Source: Isoetes taiwanensis
Taxonomy: Eukaryota; Streptophyta; Lycopodiopsida; Isoetales; Isoetaceae
Direction: 5' to 3'
Assembly (NCBI GenBank): GCA_021234155.1
Contig: JAJEKV010000130.1
Span: forward strand, 708,787 to 772,786
Length of the DNA: 64,000 bases
A program made the translations under genes and the position numbers. The notes under the pieces were generated by a model. The model saw only the letters and a program-made list of their open reading frames with translations, made no database searches and was not told the DNA's origin. Below are positions 58,167-64,000 of the stretch, one piece after another (the first letter of the stretch is position 1; each line of letters opens with the position of its first letter).

Positions 58167-58860
58167 TAAAATTCGTTTCAGGAGATCGACGGTCAAGACA
58201 AAATCTTATTTTTTTCTAACCCTCTCTCCTTTTTCTCTCGGTGGTCGTAGAGCTCCGTTGGAATTGCTGCATAGCAGAAAAGCAGCCGGGAAAGCCTTTC
58301 ACAAAAATCTGGGCAGAGCATTTTGTTATCCGTCTTTTGCACTCCGGCATTGCAAATTCGTTTGTTTCCAGTTCCGATGCACCTTGCCTTTGATTCGGCC
58401 TATGAGCAGCTGCCAGATTTGGCCTAAGCCCCTTTGGTTACTTCAGTTCTGGTCTTCTGTTGCTTCAAGATTCCAGACTTAACTCTAAGGTGCACAAAAC
58501 TAGCTCTAAGGTGCACAAAATGGTCTAGAATTCGTTTCAGGAGATCGACGGTCAAGACAAAATCTCCTCGGTGGTCGTAGAGCTCCGTTGGAATTGCTGC
58601 ATAGCAGAAAAGCAGCTGGGAAAGCCTTTCACAAAAATCTGGGCAGAGCATTTTGTTATCCCTCTTTTGCACTCCGGCATTCTAAATTCGTTTGTTTCCA
58701 GTTCTGATGCACCTTGCCTTTGATTTGGCCTATGAGGAGCTGCCAGATTTGGCCTAAGCCCCTTTGGTTACTTCAGTAGTGGCCTTCTGTTGCTTCAAGA
58801 TTCCAGACTTAGCTCTAAGGTGCACAAAACTAGCTCTAAGGTGCACAAAATTTTAGCATC
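58150..58860. repeat. ~350-bp imperfect tandem duplication
   Basis: Two copies (about 58155-58510 and 58513-58860) share ATTCGTTTCAGGAGATCGAC, CGGTGGTCGTAGAGCTCCGT, and GCCTAAGCCCCTTTGGTTAC. The first has an extra pyrimidine stretch (about 58205-58240). Each ends with doubled AGCTCTAAGGTGCACAAAA. The array begins exactly where malate synthase similarity stops. Confidence 0.8.
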
Positions 58861-60998
58861 TTATTTATTTTCCGATGCTTTCTCGATATCCAGGATTGAG
58901 ACAAATCGTAAAACTAAAGGTAAAGGTCTGTTCTATTCATGGCATCATCATTTCCATATCTTGATGATCAATGTAGAATAGTGTAGATATGCAGATTCTT
59001 TTAGAAAGATGCAAAAGCTCATTACATGGTGTAAGCGGATTTATTGTGATGCTGCTCCATAGGTTTTGTAACCATGCTTTAGACTTTGTTTCAGTGCTAA
59101 GTTTTTTGGTTAAGGTTTTGTAGGCATTATAGGTACTGATATTCCTGCTGTGCTTTTTAGATTCTTGGCTCCTATGTAGTTGCTGCTCTCTGAACTTATG
59201 ATATGGAGATTAGTCCAGGCTTTAGAATTATGTAGAATATGTTATGAAATAGGTAGCTCTGTCATAAACATATGTTGTAAGTTGGTTTCGGGTCTTGCAG
59301 CTAAAGGTGGATTTGCTTAGATGCATGGCTTGCTTAATAACATTTTAGGTATGGCAGATAATATAGTTGTCTTTGCAGCTATGATAAGCTGTAGGGTATG
59401 TTGCGTCGCGATTTTTGAACCCCGGATCTGACCACTGGAATGATGGCCAAACGGAGTTCTAATGTACGTGAATCAGTGCTTTATGATATTAAAGGTGGGC
59501 TTAAATGTGGGCTTAGGGCTTATCGATTTATGTTTGGCAGTCATTTATGTTTTATAATGGGTTTTGTATTTTGTGTTGTAGCTAGACATTTGGTGGAATA
59601 CTTGATCTGTAGGAAGGAACATGGCCTTCACCCCTGTTTATGATAGTTTTCCCAGTTGGCCTCGAAACCTTCCACATGTTGAAGTTTACGGTAATTGCAG
59701 GATTTATGTGTATATGCAGTCTTCTTTGAATATCAAAATGACGCATTAAATGCAAAGAAGTCTGTCCAACCCCTCAACTTAAAGCCATCACCTTTGAAGA
59801 CGGAGCTAACCTGAACCAGTAGCTATTGCTAATAGAGATATTAATGTTGTGCAAATGGTAAGCTCAAAAGGTATGCATGCTTTGCTTCATATTCTTTTCA
59901 TTTCAAATGATTTTTGTCTTTTACTCCTGGTAGAGCAAATAGGCTGTTGAATCTAGGCGAGGATGCAGCAGGATGAAGCCAACGACATCTGGAGTCTGTA
60001 AAGGCTTTGAATTTGTCCAAGCCTTCTCTTCTTGATATGCTCGGAAATACCTGGTGTTTGTATGTGGTTTCAAAGCTTTGTCCTTTTTATTCTACTTTTG
60101 CTGCAGACAAACATCAGTTGGGAATTATTGCTTGGTGCAGGAAATGTAAACATCCTTTAACATCAAGCCATCTGCAGAGCAGTATTTGATACAAGTATAT
60201 TGATGTAACGTGGTTGTGTCATAAACCAATAGAGCAATTTAGGAATGCACAATGGCTATTAAAGCGAAACGTAGAAGAAGAAAAGCTTTTGGAAGTCACA
60301 TTAGCACTCCCAAATGATAAGGCCGATTTTATAATCGAAATGTTTGAACTAATGTATTTCAGTAATGGGGGTAAATTTAAGTGCTAAACAGGGGAATGAG
60401 CAGCGTAAACAGCTTCCAAAAGATTCACTTACATATTTTGCTTTTCCCATTATTGGGAAGTGCTAGAGTAAAACATTGGATTATCTTGAATGTGGGAATT
60501 AGTTGTGGGAATGGTTTTGTGTGTCTCATTGAGTGCTTGGAAATGTCCCTTGCAACAATTGTCATATATATGCATTCCCCATATTAGGAGCATTCTCATA
60601 TAAAATGTATGAAGCTAATATTGGTGGCTCTTCTGGACGACGTCTAATTTGGATCAAAAGCTTACTTTTCTACTATTTGTGGAATGGTTATTTGCCACAT
60701 TCGTATTTTAAGGACACAATGAACAAGCTGTTTAAGGCCACACTAAATAACACAATGCAATAAATGCAATGCCTTTAAAGGATTATGTTGTTATTCACCA
60801 CACATAATTAGCCACAACACACCTAAGTAGTAAGAGTATGAGATTTAATACACAATATCAACAACTCATAAACATGGCATTTACAATTTACGGGTTCTTA
60901 AATGACCCAGGCACTTGCAATTTACAGCTTCTCAAATGGCCCAGAAGTTACTTTACGCAAAGCACAAGTTCTCAACATTTATAGGCTTTCAAATTATG
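58861..60998. other. unassigned region before the Helitron-like end
   Basis: No recognised coding sequence. Frames at 59440-59643 and 60007-60189 are short and lack domains. It may be the 3' part of a gene-capturing Helitron. Confidence 0.3.
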
Positions 60999-61025
60999 CC
61001 CAGCAACGCTGGGCTCTGTTACTAG
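60999..61025 (+). mobile_element. Helitron-like 3' terminus
   Basis: Hairpin CCCAGCAACGCTGGG (60999-61013), then CTCTGTTA, CTAG (61022-61025), followed by T. It matches 42896-42922 except for three substitutions. The two ends define one Helitron family in the window. Its orientation puts the malate synthase and PIP5K-like fragments upstream, where Helitron cargo would lie. Confidence 0.65.
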
Positions 61026-61855
61026 TTACATATAACATTACTTCGTGATCACACACGTTTTAAAGCATTTAGGTTTATTGTGCAAAAAGGTCAAATATTA
61101 TGCTCCAATTTCATATCACTAAATGTCACACAAGAAGCACTATTAAATATTATGTAGTCGAAACTAGGTATACCTACACCGTTTCCAAATCGTAATAAAT
61201 CGTAATGATTAACTATTCCAAATTATAGGGAAAAAAAATCATATTCAAACCATGTCAATTTGCCACGTTATATGTTGTCCATTAATTGCTACAAAATATC
61301 CAAATAATTTACCATGTCAATATACCAAGGAAGATAGATACGATCAAATACCATTCCATTAAACTTGAAATAGTTCGTATCAGACATTTTAAGTTGCTAG
61401 AAAAATTAGCTAAAATAATTATGTTTTAGTACCATGGAGAAAATAGGGTAAAAAAAGTCATATTAGCATATTTAAACCAAGATTGTTTACCAGGTTGTGT
61501 ACTGGTGATTAATCACTATAAAATGTCATGATAATTATGCGCTTAACATTACCATGTCAATATACTGAAGAAGATAGATGCGATCAAATGCCAGTCTAAT
61601 AAATGTGACCTATTAAACAGTAGTACATATCATATAGTAGACCAATTAAAATTGCCATGTTTCAACATCATGTAAAAAAACAATGTTGTCTTATCACCTT
61701 AGAAAAATATGATGATGAACCATATTAGAATATCATATAGGTTAAGTTGTTATAAAAATCAATTAAGATTGCCATGTTTCAATACCATGTCATAAAACAG
61801 TGTTGTCTTAACACCTTTAAAAAATATGTTGATGAACCATATTAGATAACTAGAC
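61026..61855. other. AT-rich unassigned region
   Basis: AT-rich, with repeated ACCATGTCAATATAC and GATAGATACGATCAAAT-like pieces (about 61313-61350 and 61551-61590) and a doubled AAGATTGCCATGTTTCAA-like segment (about 61650 and 61765). These suggest degenerate internal repeats. No genes. Confidence 0.4.
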
Positions 61856-61929
61856 ATGGTTTGTAAACTTTTGAACCCACAAACTTTCACCAACAAACCA
61901 TTAAAAAAAAATTATAATGGTTCAATTTT

Positions 61930-62632
61930 GGGGGCCTTGTGGGACAATAAAGAGCTTGAGGAACGTGTTGCTTCACATGAATCTGCTTCTAGCTCAGGAT
62001 TGAGGCTATCAGAGCCTAAGATCAGCCTGCCAGAGAAGTTTGACGGCACTCGGTCCAAGCTCCGTGATTTTTTGAATCAGTTCAGGCTGGAACAAGTTGG
62101 GCTGATTCACAGGGCCAGCTTTAAGTTGGTTTGCTCCTTTATTGGAGAAAGGAGCTCCAGGGTTGCAAGATTTTGCTGCTTTCACTGCAGAGCTCAAGGC
62201 ATGCTTTGGAGACACCGCTCGTCAGCGCATAGCAGTCACAAAACTTTGCAATCTAAGGCAAGGCTCTCGTCCAACTTCAGTATATGCTTCAGAATTTCGT
62301 CAAATTGCGGTAGTGCCTGGGATGATGTTGCGCTTCGAGATTGTTTCTGAAGGGGGTTACGAGAGGATGTGAAAGATATGTTGTTGTCTATGGAGGACCC
62401 TCAAACTTTGGAAGAAGCCATCAGATTTGCAGTTCGATGTGATAATCGGCTCTTCGAACGTAGGCAAGAGAGACGTAGTCAGGTGTTCCCAAATACACAA
62501 GCACCTGTAGCTACGCCTTTCCCGATCTCATCTGTAGAATCTAGCAGATCCAGACCTGAGCCTATGCAGATTGATCGGGCAGTTCGAGGACCTTTATCTG
62601 TCGCCAAGAAGCAGATATCTCTAAAAGAATAA
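61930..62632 (+). mobile_element. Ty3/gypsy gag fossil
   Basis: Gag-type motifs include KISLPEKFDGTRSKLRDFLN, ELKACFGDTARQRIAVTKLC, and SMEDPQTLEEAIRFAVRCDN, typical of retrotransposon gag of Ty3/gypsy elements. Only a gag portion is present; no LTR or pol was found nearby. The fragment is broken, with a few interruptions, and looks moderately old. Confidence 0.75.
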
Positions 62633-62650
62633 TAGAGGGTTTCTATGCTT

Positions 62651-63985
62651 CTATAACTGCTCTGCAGCATACTCCTTGGAAATTGCCTGAGCCTCTGCAT
62701 CCAGAGTAATCCCTTTTAATTTAGGGTTCGTACCATCAGGTGCAATATTTGAGGTTCTCTCATCACCTTTAAGCATAGGATAAGCTTCTCCATTAACGAG
62801 TTTAAGATCTTTGAATTGTTCCAAAACAAGCTTGCACATTTCTATATCTCTTTTATCGGATTCAGCAAGTTCCCATAGTTTGGTTTCGAATGACTTCAAT
62901 CGTTGAAGTACATTTCCACCATTTCTGTAAATATGGAACATTTGGACCCAATGTGAAGCATCAAGATTACTCAATATGGAAAAATCATTATCCGTTAGGG
63001 AATGTTCCCTATGCATGATATATTCATAAAGGCCAGGGGCGTCTATCATGAGGACCATAATAGTCTGTATAATAGGGCTAGGTACCCATAGATTTTCATC
63101 GTATCCGATATTCTTAAGATCGGAGTTCCATAACAGAGTACCATCTCCCACCTCTTCCGGATTATACAAAGAACCACACAAGTTAGTAATAGAAATTATT
63201 CCCCTAGTTAAAAACTGCGAATATAAAAAATCATCTATCAAGTATAGATATGCCCATGCGAATGTCATGGGGCATTAAGGTGGTAACACAGAGGGTCATA
63301 TAAATATGTATGTATATATATTTCTTTAATAGCAACCTTCCCCTTTTAATTTGGGGATCTATACATTGACAGAGGCAAAAAACACTTTTTATCTAGGAAA
63401 TTAAAAAACTTTATTTTGAAACCATTCAATATAACCCATGTGTGAAGCATGCTGATTATTCGTTCTAGTCTTAGATTAATGGCTCCCGAATCCAAGTGGG
63501 AAAAGCTGGTACCTGCCACCGTCACAAGACAGAACATGTGTTAGTACAGGTGCCAGTATGTGGAAGACAGGTGTCAATGCTTTTTATAAAACCCCCCTTG
63601 CTATCGGTGTCGAGGAATCAAGGAAAATCTAGACCTAGATCTAATCATACATGCTTCGTTTATCTATTATGAGCCACCCCATCTACTTACTAGCTCATTA
63701 TGAGTTTAATGCAAGTACACAATTCAGACCTAAATAAGCCTAAATTATAAAATTATAAAATTATGGACCAATAGAAACCTCTTACATATTTAATACAGCT
63801 TTACCATAAAGTACGAACGTCAAAACCATAGATCCATTAATTAGTTCTCTAACCTGATTATCGTCAATATGCATCACAGTCTCCTCTTCCATTTCCATAT
63901 AGCTGGATTCACCGGTTTCTTCCACCATTTTTAACAAGTCCGATGCTCTAGTAAAATATGGCAGTCTCAGTTTAATACATAACAA
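62651..63985 (-). mobile_element. possible fossil of a negative-strand RNA virus nucleocapsid
   Basis: The minus strand has a 205-codon open part (62651-63268) with TFAWAYLYLIDDFLYSQFL and TRGIISITNLCGSLYNPEEV, and an upstream part at 63782-63985 with DDNQVRELINGSMVLTFVLY and GKAVLNM. The helical style and the order resemble nucleocapsid proteins of plant rhabdoviruses such as varicosaviruses and cytorhabdoviruses, which are known to be fossilised in plant genomes. It runs off the right edge and is interrupted in between. The family assignment is from memory of motif style and is uncertain. Confidence 0.35.
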
Positions 63986-64000
63986 TCTGTCATTTATAAT

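Overview
The window is nuclear DNA of a land plant. The evidence is a G-type (bulb-type) lectin receptor kinase, an amaranthin-type lectin, exon fragments of malate synthase and of a GH2 endo-beta-mannosidase, plant L1 LINEs with zinc-knuckle ORF1, tRNA-derived SINE heads and an initiator-Met-primed LTR element. The very high density of nested retroelements suggests a large, repeat-rich genome (gymnosperm, fern or similar), but the exact lineage cannot be read from the sequence.

Layout. 1-1562: nothing recognised. 1563-8176 and 12988-19711 are two copies of one ~6.7 kb block (AT-rich part, degraded LINE, tandem-repeat part); 8177-9490 is a third, partial copy. Between them (about 9560-12960, minus strand) lies a fossil reverse-transcriptase element. 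19712-21070 holds a repeat-rich leader and a broken amaranthin-like lectin gene, followed by a strong hairpin. 21560-42830 is a four-layer nest: an old plus-strand LINE (C), a minus-strand LINE (A), an LTR element of the LARD kind (25563-42342, 5-bp target duplication, no recognisable gag-pol) that split LINE A, and a nearly full-length minus-strand L1 (B, 26705-34778, 14-bp target duplication) that split the 5' LTR. Two short hairpin-plus-CTAG sequences at 42896-42922 and 60999-61025 look like 3' ends of one Helitron family.

The one apparently intact host gene is at 47625-50219 (plus, intronless, 864 codons). It encodes a secreted-type N-terminus, a bulb-lectin ectodomain, about seven membrane segments, and a complete non-RD Ser/Thr kinase domain. 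Plant lectin receptor kinases normally have one membrane pass, so a lectin-7TM-kinase protein is the main candidate for an undescribed signalling architecture here.

Downstream (50220-61025) are pieces of unrelated host genes: a possible PIP5K exon, unknown minus-strand exons and two malate synthase exons, with small tandem duplications and a strongly strand-asymmetric A-rich tract. This scatter of exon fragments upstream of a Helitron-like end suggests gene-fragment capture. The right edge has a Ty3/gypsy gag fossil and, on the minus strand, a possible fossil negative-strand RNA virus nucleocapsid.

A technical warning: the duplicated blocks differ almost only at CAG/CTG (CHG-type) sites, where bases are swapped or lost. 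This looks like methylation-linked base-calling error, so many apparent frameshifts here may not be real.
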